Assembly: GCF_016429255.1 (NCBI RefSeq)
Contig: NZ_JAELUG010000051.1
Span: 1-44,078 of the forward strand
Reading direction: 5' to 3'
Length of the DNA stretch: 44,078 nt
DNA from: Rhizobium sp. ASV8
GTDB lineage: Bacteria; Pseudomonadota; Alphaproteobacteria; Rhizobiales; Rhizobiaceae
This document shows positions 32,938-40,213 of this stretch, in pieces (position 1 is the stretch's first letter; each line of letters opens with the position of its first letter). The translations under genes and the position numbers were made by a program. The notes under the pieces are model-generated. The model saw only the letters and a program-made list of their open reading frames with translations. It was not told the DNA's origin and searched no databases.

Positions 32938-34548
32938 ATGAGCAGCTTTTTTGAGAATGATTCGCCCTCGAACCTGACGGAATACTCCGTTTCGGAATTG
33001 TCCGGATCGATCAAGCGTACTGTTGAGAACGCGTTCGACCAGGTGCGCGTGCGCGGGGAAATCTCCGGCTATCGTGGGCCACATTCCTCGGGTCATGCTT
33101 ATTTCTCGCTGAAAGACGACCGGTCCCGCATCGATGCGGTCATCTGGAAAGGCAGCTTTTCCAAGCTGAAATTCCGCCCCGAAGAGGGGATGGAGGTCAT
33201 CGCGACCGGCAAGGTGACGACCTTCCCGGGCTCGTCGAAGTATCAGATCGTCATCGAGAGCCTGGAGCCGGCCGGCGCGGGCGCCCTGATGGCGCTGCTG
33301 GAGGAGCGTAAGCGCAAGCTCGGCGCCGAAGGTCTTTTCGATGCGGAGCGCAAGCGTAGGCTGCCCTTCATGCCAAAGGTGATCGGCGTCGTCACCTCGC
33401 CGACCGGCGCCGTCATACGCGATATCCTGCACCGCATCTCCGATCGCTTTCCCGTGCATGTGCTGGTCTGGCCGGTGAAGGTGCAGGGCGAGGGCTCCGG
33501 CGACGAGGTGGCGAACGCCATTCGCGGCTTCAACGAGTTTGAGCCTGGCGGCCAGATCCCGCGCCCGGACGTGCTGATCGTTGCACGCGGCGGCGGTAGT
33601 CTCGAGGATCTCTGGAGTTTCAACGACGAGGCTGTCGTTCGTGCCGCTGCTGCAAGCGAAATTCCGCTGATCTCGGCCGTCGGTCACGAGACCGACTGGA
33701 CGTTGATCGACTACGCCGCTGACGTGCGTGCGCCGACCCCGACGGGTGCCGCTGAAATGGCGGTGCCAGTCAAGGCCGAACTGGAGGCGCAGCTTGCAAG
33801 CCTCTCCGCGCGTTTGCAGAGCGGGGTGGGCAGACAGATGGATCAGCGCCGGCAGGCTGTGCGTGCGTTGCTGCGGGCCTTGCCGTCGCTCGACCAGATC
33901 CTGGCCTTGCCGCGCCGTCGTTTCGATGAGGCGGCTGCCGGTCTCGGCCGTGGACTGGAATTGAACACGCTGAACAAGCGCCGTTCCTTCGAACGCATGG
34001 CCTCACAGCTGCGCCCGGATATCCTCTCGAACCGCATCGCCGAGCGTCGCCAGCAACTGGGCGAACGAATGACCCGGGCGGAACGGACCATCGAGCGCAT
34101 GCTTGATCGCTCCCGAGCCCGTATCGAACGGGCCGATGCCGTCTTCGCCACGCTGCCGTCCCGCCTTGAAGCGCAGACCGGCCGTTCGCGCGACCGCCTC
34201 GGCAATCTCGCGCGACAGGCTGATACTGCCATACGCCATCAGTTGGCGCGGGCGCGCAGCGAACTTGTCGCGCAGGAGCGCGTCCTGCAATCGCTCTCCT
34301 ACAAGAACGTTCTGAAACGCGGTTATGCGGTGGTTCGCGATGAGGATGACCGCCCGGTCTCGCTTGCCGCAGCGCTCACCACCGGCGCAGCCATCTCTAT
34401 CGAATTCGCGGATGGTCGTATCGGCGCGGTCACCGGTGAGGGCGAGGCATCGCCGACGCCTTCTCCGGGCGGCGCCTCGCCAACGAGAAAGCGTAGCGCC
34501 AAGCCTGCCGAGCCCGCCGCTCCACCCAAACAGGGAAGTCTGTTTTGA
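32938..34548 (+). CDS. xseA: Exodeoxyribonuclease VII large subunit
   Basis: This 536-residue protein is the catalytic subunit of exonuclease VII, which degrades single-stranded DNA in both directions in repair. The N-terminal OB-fold (about 10-110; VRGEISGYRGPHSSGHAYFSLKD) is followed by the catalytic domain (about 125-330), with RGGGSLEDLWSFNDE and SAVGHETDWTLIDYAADVRAPTPTGAAE, and then a long charged coiled coil (about 260-430) that binds the small subunit. xseB is not in the window. The protein is longer than E. coli XseA (456) because of a Pro/Ser-rich C-terminal extension. Its stop overlaps the next gene as TGATG. Confidence 0.96.
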   Translation: MSSFFENDSPSNLTEYSVSELSGSIKRTVENAFDQVRVRGEISGYRGPHSSGHAYFSLKDDRSRIDAVIWKGSFSKLKFRPEEGMEVIATGKVTTFPGSSKYQIVIESLEPAGAGALMALLEERKRKLGAEGLFDAERKRRLPFMPKVIGVVTSPTGAVIRDILHRISDRFPVHVLVWPVKVQGEGSGDEVANAIRGFNEFEPGGQIPRPDVLIVARGGGSLEDLWSFNDEAVVRAAAASEIPLISAVGHETDWTLIDYAADVRAPTPTGAAEMAVPVKAELEAQLASLSARLQSGVGRQMDQRRQAVRALLRALPSLDQILALPRRRFDEAAAGLGRGLELNTLNKRRSFERMASQLRPDILSNRIAERRQQLGERMTRAERTIERMLDRSRARIERADAVFATLPSRLEAQTGRSRDRLGNLARQADTAIRHQLARARSELVAQERVLQSLSYKNVLKRGYAVVRDEDDRPVSLAAALTTGAAISIEFADGRIGAVTGEGEASPTPSPGGASPTRKRSAKPAEPAAPPKQGSLF

Positions 34549-35141
34549 TGCGCGTCTTGCTGGTTTTGGCCCATCCGCTTGAGGATAGCTATGCCGCTGC
34601 GGTGGCGAAGGCCGCGCAGGAAACGCTTGTCGCAGGAGGGCATGAGGTCGACCTGCTCGATCTCTACCGCGAAGGCTTTGATCCCCGCCTGTCGCAGGCC
34701 GAGCGCGGCGGCTATTTCGATCAGCCCTATGACACCTCGGGTGTTGACCATATCGTCGCGCGGCTGCGGGCGGCCGAAGGGCTGATACTGGTCTTTCCGC
34801 AATGGTGGTTCAATTTTCCGGCCATCCTCAAGGGCTTCTTCGATCGCGCCTTTGCGCCCGGTGTGGCCTTCACGCACGATCCGGCCGGTGGCCGCATCGT
34901 GCCGCAGCTCACCAATATCCGCCTGTTTTGGGCGCTGACAACAACCGGCTCGCCTTGGTGGATCGTGCATCTCTACATGGGCAATCCGGTGCGGCGGCTG
35001 TTGAGACGCGGCATCGCCGCCTTCTGCGCCAAGCGCCTGAATTTCCGGATGCTGGCGCTGCATGACATGGATCGCGTCAGCGATGCCGGACGCAAGGCGC
35101 ATCTTGACCGCGTTAGAAGAGCGCTGGCGAATATCCGATAG
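34548..35141 (+). CDS. NAD(P)H dehydrogenase (quinone), flavodoxin-fold family
   Basis: This 197-residue flavoprotein matches the NQO1/MdaB-like family. It starts with the FMN/FAD-binding strand VLLVLAHPLEDSY and has the family block LILVFPQWWFNFPAILKGFFDR, followed by FALTTTGSPW-type loop ALTTTGSPWW. It probably reduces quinones by two electrons and protects against redox cycling. ATG 34548 shares one base with the xseA stop (TGATG), so translation is likely coupled, with AGGGAAG upstream. A functional link to XseA is not known. Confidence 0.9.
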   Translation: MRVLLVLAHPLEDSYAAAVAKAAQETLVAGGHEVDLLDLYREGFDPRLSQAERGGYFDQPYDTSGVDHIVARLRAAEGLILVFPQWWFNFPAILKGFFDRAFAPGVAFTHDPAGGRIVPQLTNIRLFWALTTTGSPWWIVHLYMGNPVRRLLRRGIAAFCAKRLNFRMLALHDMDRVSDAGRKAHLDRVRRALANIR

Positions 35142-35245
35142 GAACTTCGAGGCACGCCGCGGCGATGCGCAATGAGCCGACGTATAGCGGCCATCTTGAT
35201 TCCACTTTCCAAATCTGAGAGGTTTATACCGTCTGAAACAGGTTA

Positions 35246-35338
35246 GGTTGGTGCGGTTGGCCCAACCCCCGCCTCACGCGGGTCCTTCCGCTGCTTCGGT
35301 AGCGGCCCAAGGCCTTGAGCGGCTCGCAATCTCGCGAG
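35246..35338 (+). ncRNA. Hairpin-rich leader upstream of the VOC gene
   Basis: Four consecutive stems can be drawn in 93 bases: GGTTGG (35246-35251) with CCAACC (35262-35267); CCCGC (35268-35272) with GCGGG (35278-35282); CCGCTGC (35288-35294) with GTAGCGG (35299-35305) closed by a UUCG tetraloop, itself enclosed by GG-CCTT/AAGG-CC (35281-35314); and CTCGC (35323-35327) with GCGAG (35334-35338). The second stem and the outer part of the third share bases 35281-35282, so they are alternatives. The ribosome site and ATG 35359 follow directly. It matches no leader class I can name. Confidence 0.4.
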
Positions 35339-35358
35339 GCGAAAGAAAGGGCTTGGTT

Positions 35359-35781
35359 ATGCAACAACAGATTTCCGTCATCACCATCGGTGTTCTCGAT
35401 CTCGAGCGATCCAAACGCTTCTATGACGAAGGGTTCGGCTGGACGCCCGTCTTCGAGAATGAGGAGATTATCTTCTACCAGATGAACGGCTTCGTCCTCG
35501 GCACATTCAAGCTCGCGTCGCTGGAGCAGGATATGCGCCGATCAGGCCTGAAAACGCCCGGCGCCTTTTCGCTGGCGCACAATGTTGCGCGGCGTGAGGA
35601 TGTCGACACCGTCATGGATCAATTGGTGCTGGCGGGCGGGAACATGCTTCGCAAGGCCGATGCACCGCCACATGGCGGCTTTCGTGGCTATGTGGCCGAT
35701 CCGGACGATCACGCCTGGGAAATCGCCTGGAACCCCTTCTGGCCGATCGATGAAAACGGCCTGGTGAGGTTCGGCATCTAA
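35359..35781 (+). CDS. VOC-superfamily (glyoxalase/bleomycin-resistance fold) protein
   Basis: This 140-residue protein has two beta-alpha-beta-beta-beta modules of the vicinal oxygen chelate fold. Module 1 begins SVITIGVLDLERSKRFYDEGFGW and module 2 FSLAHNVARREDVDTVMDQLVLAGG. The final strand YVADPDDHAWEIAWNPFW carries the usual metal-ligand glutamate position. It resembles the glyoxalase-like proteins of unknown substrate found in rhizobia. ATG 35359 is chosen because AAAGG lies eight bases upstream; an in-frame ATG at 35248 would translate through the hairpin leader. A terminator follows. Confidence 0.9.
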   Translation: MQQQISVITIGVLDLERSKRFYDEGFGWTPVFENEEIIFYQMNGFVLGTFKLASLEQDMRRSGLKTPGAFSLAHNVARREDVDTVMDQLVLAGGNMLRKADAPPHGGFRGYVADPDDHAWEIAWNPFWPIDENGLVRFGI

Positions 35782-35787
35782 ATGCAA

Positions 35788-35812
35788 GAAAGCGGGCTCA
35801 TGGCCCGCTTTC
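35788..35812 (+). terminator. Rho-independent terminator, probably bidirectional
   Basis: GAAAGCGGGC (35788-35797) pairs perfectly with GCCCGCTTTC (35803-35812) around TCATG, followed by CTTTCTCT. It lies between the convergent VOC and aminopeptidase genes. Confidence 0.9.
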
Positions 35813-35904
35813 CTTTCTCTGAGATCGCCGCCAGAAACGCTCTATCTCTTTGTTGCTACGCAATTCCGGACGGAAAACCGTTGCGCACTTTTGCGCGACA
35901 TACT

Positions 35905-37158
35905 CTAGGCCCACTCGCCCTTGCGCATGACGGGCACGCGGGAACCATCGGCATTGATGCCGTCGATATCCACCTTGTCGGAGCCGATCATCCAGTCGAT
36001 GTGGATCAGGCTGGAATTGCCGCCCTGCGCCTTGATCTGTTCCTGGCTGAGCTTGGCGCCGTCGATGAAGCACTTGGAATAGCACTGGCCAAGCGCGATA
36101 TGGCAGGATGCATTTTCGTCGAAGAGTGTGTTGTAGAACAGGATGCCGCTTGCCGAAATCGGCGAGGAATGCGGCACCAGCGCCACTTCGCCGAGCCGGC
36201 GGGCGCCTTCATCGGTGTCGAGCACCTTGTTCAGCACTTCCTCGCCGCGCGTTGCCTTGGCTTCGATGATCCGGCCGCCTTCGAAGCGCACCTGGATGTT
36301 GTCGATGAGCGTGCCCTGATGCGACAGCGGCTTGGTGGAGGAGACATGGCCTTCGACGCGCAGTGCATGCGGCGTGGTGAAGACTTCTTCGGTCGGGATA
36401 TTCGGGTTGCAGGTGATGCCGTTCTTGGCTGTCGAAGCGCCGCCATGCCATTCATGGCCGTCGGCAAGCCCGACCGTCAGGTCGGTGCCCGGTCCCTGGA
36501 AGTGCAGGGCCGCGAAGCGCTGACCGTTCATCCAGGCCGAACGCTTGTGCAGATTGGCATTGTGCTCAGCCCAGGCCGCGATCGGATCTTCGACATCGAC
36601 GCGGGAGGCTGAGAAGATCGCCTTGGCAAGCTTGGCAACAGCGATCGCTTCCGGGTCATTCGGGAAGACCAGCTTCGCCCAGGAGGGGTTCGGATAGGAG
36701 ACGATGTTCCAGTTGGTGTCGAAATTGGAGATCTTCTCAAGCGCCGGCTTGTAGGCGGCCGAATTGGCGCGGTTGGCGCGAGCCACCTTTGCCGGGTCCT
36801 GGTTGGACAGCAGCATCGGATTGTCGCCCGCGATAGCAAGGCGCGCCGTGTTGCTGGAGAAGGCCTTGGCCATGCCCTCGTAGAGCCAGGTTGCGGCGCG
36901 GTCGAAGCTTGCATCATGGCCGTATTCGTAGCGGGCAAGCGTCGTCTCTTCGTCGGAATAGAACGTGGAGACGAGGCCGGCGCCGGCCTTGTAGGCCTCG
37001 CGCGTGATCAGCCGCACCAGCGGCATTGCCGCAACCGGCGCCGTCATCAGCAGATCCTGGCCGGCCTGCAGCTGCAACCCGATCTTGACTGCCACTTCAG
37101 CAAGCTTTTCCAGCTTGGCGTGATCGACGGGATGATGGTTGGGAGAGGCGGATGTCAT
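35905..37158 (-). CDS. Aminopeptidase, M29 family
   Basis: This 417-residue protein matches the M29 (AmpS/AmpT/PepS) metallo-aminopeptidases, which remove N-terminal residues with two divalent metal ions. It starts HAKLEKLAEVAVKIGLQLQAGQDLLM, the family N-terminal block, and the C-terminal metal-site region includes VEGHVSSTKPLSHQGTLIDN, GEVALVPHSSPIS, NTLFDENASCHIALG and NSSLIHIDWMIGS. The length agrees with the family (about 410). AGG lies seven bases before ATG 37158. It probably acts in cytoplasmic peptide turnover. No gene partner is evident. Confidence 0.93.
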   Translation of the reverse strand: MTSASPNHHPVDHAKLEKLAEVAVKIGLQLQAGQDLLMTAPVAAMPLVRLITREAYKAGAGLVSTFYSDEETTLARYEYGHDASFDRAATWLYEGMAKAFSSNTARLAIAGDNPMLLSNQDPAKVARANRANSAAYKPALEKISNFDTNWNIVSYPNPSWAKLVFPNDPEAIAVAKLAKAIFSASRVDVEDPIAAWAEHNANLHKRSAWMNGQRFAALHFQGPGTDLTVGLADGHEWHGGASTAKNGITCNPNIPTEEVFTTPHALRVEGHVSSTKPLSHQGTLIDNIQVRFEGGRIIEAKATRGEEVLNKVLDTDEGARRLGEVALVPHSSPISASGILFYNTLFDENASCHIALGQCYSKCFIDGAKLSQEQIKAQGGNSSLIHIDWMIGSDKVDIDGINADGSRVPVMRKGEWA

Positions 37159-37251
37159 GGCAAAACCTGCTTGGCTGATATCGAAGATGGTCAGAAGACT
37201 TAGACCGCTTTGCGGCGAAATTGAAGGCGGTTTGTCCGATCCTGAAGATCG

Positions 37252-37725
37252 TCACGCAATCAGTGGCGCGGCCTTGGCCCTGAGAGCGGTCAAGGCATCC
37301 TGTGGACTGAGGCGCACCTGCAGACCGCGCTGCCCGCCGTTCATATAAACATAGGTCTCGGTCATCGCCTGCACCTCGATCGCCGTCGGCACGATCTTCT
37401 TCTGGCCGAAGGGGCTGATGCCGCCGACATGATATCCCGTCAGACGTTCCGCGTCGGCAGGCTTCATCATGTTGGCCGACTTGCCGCCGAAGGCCGCGGC
37501 AAGTTTCTTCATGCTGACCTCGTGATCGGAGGGCACGACGATACAAACCGGCTTGCCGTCAACCTCCGCCATCAGCGTCTTCAATACGCGATGCGGCTCC
37601 TCGCCGAGCGCCTCTGCTGCCTGCAGACCGACGCGCTCCGCATTCGGATCGTAGTCATAGGCGTGCACGGTGAAGGCGACTTTCGCCTGGGTCAGCACTT
37701 GTGTTGCGCGGGTGGTTTTGGACAT
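37252..37725 (-). CDS. ybaK: Cys-tRNA(Pro)/Cys-tRNA(Cys) deacylase YbaK
   Basis: This 157-residue protein is a YbaK/EbsC-type trans-editing enzyme that hydrolyses Cys mischarged on tRNA-Pro. It has the single YbaK domain with LKTLMAEVDG, where K49 is the expected catalytic lysine, IVVPSDHEVSMKKLAAAFG, and YHVGGISPFGQKKIVPTAIE. It begins 8 bases after the stop of the ArsC-like gene, so the two form an operon. Confidence 0.93.
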   Translation of the reverse strand: MSKTTRATQVLTQAKVAFTVHAYDYDPNAERVGLQAAEALGEEPHRVLKTLMAEVDGKPVCIVVPSDHEVSMKKLAAAFGGKSANMMKPADAERLTGYHVGGISPFGQKKIVPTAIEVQAMTETYVYMNGGQRGLQVRLSPQDALTALRAKAAPLIA

Positions 37726-37733
37726 GCTTGCCT

Positions 37734-38090
37734 CTAGGCGGTTTTGCCGAATGCAGCCGCATAAATATCCGGCTTGAAGCCGATGAGCAATTTGCCGTCC
37801 GCTTCCAGCACCGGGCGCTTGATCATCGATGGCTGCGCCATCATCAGCTGAATGGCCTTGTCCTTTGTGAGATCTGTGCGATCTGCTTCCGGCAGAGCCT
37901 TGAAGGTCGTCCCCGCGCGATTGAGCACGATTTCCCAGCCGGCTTCCTTGGTCCAGCGCTCCAGGTGATCCCGGTCGATGCCAACAGCCTTGTAATCGTG
38001 AAAATCATAGGCGATGCCGTGGCTTTCAAGCCAAGTCCGGGCCTTCTTCATCGTGTCGCAGTTCTTGATGCCGTAAATGGTAATCGTCAT
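37734..38090 (-). CDS. ArsC-family reductase, YffB-like
   Basis: This 118-residue thioredoxin-fold protein belongs to the arsenate reductase/Spx family, YffB subgroup. GIKNCDTMKKA carries the single cysteine C11; QPSMIKRPVLEADGKLLIGF is the conserved C-terminal block with the cis-proline and substrate-site arginine. YffB-type proteins are not proven arsenate reductases and may use glutathione. ATG 38090 is chosen with GGA seven bases upstream, rejecting an in-frame ATG at 38123. It is the first gene of an operon with ybaK. Confidence 0.88.
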   Translation of the reverse strand: MTITIYGIKNCDTMKKARTWLESHGIAYDFHDYKAVGIDRDHLERWTKEAGWEIVLNRAGTTFKALPEADRTDLTKDKAIQLMMAQPSMIKRPVLEADGKLLIGFKPDIYAAAFGKTA

Positions 38091-38205
38091 GGCGAATCCG
38101 TCTCTTGCTGTCTGATAGGGCATAGCATGCGAGCAAAGCCGGTTGAAAGCCGGCCGGAGGCGGAAGCGGTTCTCTCGTCCGTTGCAGTCACCGCATATAA
38201 TCCTG

Positions 38206-38228
38206 TAAATATGCAGCGTGCATATTTA
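38206..38228 (+). promoter_or_regulatory. Operator overlapping the marR promoter
   Basis: TAAATATGCA (38206-38215) and TGCATATTTA (38219-38228) form a perfect 10-base inverted repeat around GCG. A -35-like TTGCAG at 38182-38187 lies 18 bases before the TAAATA inside the left arm, so a bound repressor would block this promoter. The site ends 14 bases before ATG 38243. Its core TATGCA-N3-TGCATA is repeated at 38800-38814. Confidence 0.8.
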
Positions 38229-38242
38229 TCGCGCGGGTGAGC

Positions 38243-38764
38243 ATGGCGACGGACAAGGAAACACTACGGCTGGAAAACCTCTTCGGCGCCATGAGCCTCG
38301 CTCTGGTGGACAAGATGGAGAAGGCCTTTGCCGATGAAACAGGCCTCGGCCCGAGCGCCGTTGCCGCCATCATCCAGATCGGCTCCGAGCCGGGTCTGAC
38401 GATCGAGACGTTGCGCCGAATGATCGCTCTCTCTCATTCGGCCACCGTGCGCCTCGTCGATCAGCTCGTGGCGTCCCACTTCGTGTTGCGCGCCGGCGGT
38501 GTCGAGGGCGACAAGCGTGCCCGCTCGCTGCAGCTGACAGCGGCCGGCCAGGCATTGTTTGACAAAAGCCTCACCGCTCGCCGCGCCGTTATCGAGCGCG
38601 CTTTCAAGGCACTTGAGCCTGAAGAGGCCGAACAGCTCGGCCGTCTGGTGGAGAAGCTGTTGCCGGCTCTGGTCGATCTCGGCGACGATCAGGATGTGGT
38701 TTGCCGCGTTTGCGATCAGGGTGTCTGCGATCAGGATCGTTGCCCCATCGCCTTCATGTCGTAA
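38243..38764 (+). CDS. MarR-family regulator with C-terminal four-cysteine motif
   Basis: This 173-residue protein has a MarR winged helix-turn-helix domain at about 35-105; the recognition region is TIETLRRMIALSHSATVRLVDQL and the wing VLRAGGVEGDKRARSLQLTAAG. A dimerisation helix follows (about 108-145). The tail has a cysteine cluster C154, C157, C162, C167 (C-x2-C-x4-C-x4-C, within VCRVCDQGVCDQDRCP), which may bind a metal or sense redox state. It probably represses its own gene through the operator at 38206. ATG 38243 is preferred; GTG 38237 is an alternative and neither has a strong ribosome site. Confidence 0.88.
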   Translation: MATDKETLRLENLFGAMSLALVDKMEKAFADETGLGPSAVAAIIQIGSEPGLTIETLRRMIALSHSATVRLVDQLVASHFVLRAGGVEGDKRARSLQLTAAGQALFDKSLTARRAVIERAFKALEPEEAEQLGRLVEKLLPALVDLGDDQDVVCRVCDQGVCDQDRCPIAFMS

Positions 38765-38780
38765 CCTCGGAGAGGCAGAC

Positions 38781-38828
38781 TTGACATGTCTCCCAAATAT
38801 ATGCACTATGCATACATATATTTGGGAG
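38781..38828 (+). promoter_or_regulatory. Second promoter and operator downstream of marR
   Basis: A perfect -35 TTGACA (38781-38786) is followed 17 bases later by CACTAT (38804-38809), a fair -10. The -10 lies inside TATGCA-CTA-TGCATA (38800-38814), the same core as the marR operator. Around it CTCCCAAATATAT (38790-38802) pairs perfectly with ATATATTTGGGAG (38816-38828). The marR stop is 17 bases upstream, so the outer palindrome might also help end the marR transcript. Confidence 0.75.
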
Positions 38829-38894
38829 GTGCCCAGTTTACTTCTGGATGCTCTGAACACCGCCCGCATCGCTTCGATCGGAGGCATGATCTCA

Positions 38895-39047
38895 ATGGAA
38901 AATCGTTCGATTCTCGCCCGGCTACCGGGCAGGGCGCGCGCAGCATTTGTCGGCGCAATGGATCATACCCGCCGCCTCGGCACTCTTCTTCGGGAGGCAG
39001 CGGCGATCGCTTTCACCTTGCGTTGCAGGGTGATCGACCGCCGCTAA
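38895..39047 (+). CDS. Possible 50-residue basic protein under the second operator
   Basis: This short reading frame begins at ATG 38895 with CGGAGG ten bases upstream and ends at TAA 39045, six bases before the stop of the convergent amidohydrolase-like gene. It would encode a basic protein with many Arg and Ala residues (MENRSILARLPGRARAAF at the start, RCRVIDRR at the end) and no clear membrane span. I recognise no family. It is the only frame open after the second promoter; an in-frame GTG at 38829 abuts GGGAG and is too close to use. It could be a decayed gene. Confidence 0.4.
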   Translation: MENRSILARLPGRARAAFVGAMDHTRRLGTLLREAAAIAFTLRCRVIDRR

Positions 39048-39052
39048 CCACG

Positions 39053-40114
39053 TCAGTCTTCCAGCGTGCCCGGCTTGCGGGCGACAGAGCTTGGCTTGTC
39101 GGAGCCGATCTTCATCAGATCGCCGCGCCGACGCACGAGCCGATCCGAGACGCGGGTGACGATGAGGCCGGCTTGCGGCGCGCATACCTCGATGGTCCCG
39201 TCCGGCATGCCGGGTGCGGTGATGATCGTCGCCAACAGGTCGCCTTCCGCAATGCGTTCGCCGATGTTGCGATGGAAAAGTACGGTGCCCGCCTGCGGCG
39301 CGCGGATCATCTCGACATTGTCGAGCGGCACTGCTGGCCCGGCAAAGGCAGCGAGATTTACGCTGTCGTCGCGCACCGCGCCGCGGGAAGCAAGGAAGCG
39401 CCAAAGGCCTTCGGCATCTTGCTTCGCCATTTCGGGATAGACATCACGCGTGCCCCGCAACTCGACGGTGACCGAAAGCTTGCCCGGCAACCTGGCCTTC
39501 TTTTCGCCCGGCACTTCGTATTTCCAGGCAAAACTGACGGCTTCCTCGAAGGCGGAGCTTTCGCCATCCGAAAGCAGCACGGCATCCATTTTCAAGGCGG
39601 CAGCGAGATCTGAAGCCTCGGGCCAGAATGCCTCATCTATATAGGCATATTGAAGGGATTCGTCGTCGCAATGGAGGTCGATCACCAGATCGGCGCCCAG
39701 CGCCATATGGATGAGCTGACGCTTCAGGCGGTCGACGGCAGGATAGCGTTCGAGGTTTTCGATCAGCAGGTCGCGGTCTCGCAGCGAGATCAGCGGAAAA
39801 TCGCGGTTGAAATTGGTGCGGGAACCGAGGTCGAAGCGGCCCTGCATCTCCCCGAAATGCGATTGCGCTGCACCGATGGGATTGGCGTGTGGCACGACAA
39901 TGATGTCGCTCTGGATGGTGCCTTCGCTCTCTGCCTGTCGTAGTCGCGCGCAGAGGAAGTGAGCCAGCGCAGTTCCCGGCAACTCTCCGGCATGCAGTGC
40001 AGCCTGAATATAGATCTTCGGCGCACCCGCCTTGTTGCCGGCGAAATGCAGAACCGGAAATCGCCATGCAATGCCCGGAGTGTCGCCTTCAATGACGATT
40101 TCGGTGATATCCAT
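39053..40114 (-). CDS. Succinylglutamate desuccinylase/aspartoacylase-family hydrolase
   Basis: This 353-residue zinc hydrolase belongs to the M14-like AstE/AspA family. Zinc ligands are H41 and E44 in ALHAGELPG and H148 in DLHCDDES; NFNRDF (R104) is the substrate-carboxylate arginine motif. A C-terminal beta-barrel (about 265-340; APQAGTVLFHRNIGERIAEGDLLATI) resembles the biotinyl/barrel-sandwich domain found in this branch. It probably removes an acyl group from an N-acyl amino acid or a related compound, but the exact substrate is unknown. GGAGG precedes ATG 40114. It reads away from the MFS gene's stop in the same orientation with a 99-base gap. Confidence 0.9.
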   Translation of the reverse strand: MDITEIVIEGDTPGIAWRFPVLHFAGNKAGAPKIYIQAALHAGELPGTALAHFLCARLRQAESEGTIQSDIIVVPHANPIGAAQSHFGEMQGRFDLGSRTNFNRDFPLISLRDRDLLIENLERYPAVDRLKRQLIHMALGADLVIDLHCDDESLQYAYIDEAFWPEASDLAAALKMDAVLLSDGESSAFEEAVSFAWKYEVPGEKKARLPGKLSVTVELRGTRDVYPEMAKQDAEGLWRFLASRGAVRDDSVNLAAFAGPAVPLDNVEMIRAPQAGTVLFHRNIGERIAEGDLLATIITAPGMPDGTIEVCAPQAGLIVTRVSDRLVRRRGDLMKIGSDKPSSVARKPGTLED

Positions 40115-40213
40115 GTAACGGGTTCCTCCAATTCATGATCGGAGACCCATAACAAGCCAAAGCGGTCTTCCGCAACCGTTGCTGCAGACCGGACGCGGAG
40201 GTGTCAATAGTCG

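Noticed and set aside
35142..35245. Possible gene remnant after the quinone reductase
   Set aside because: I see no frame with family resemblance; only the hairpin leader further downstream stands out.
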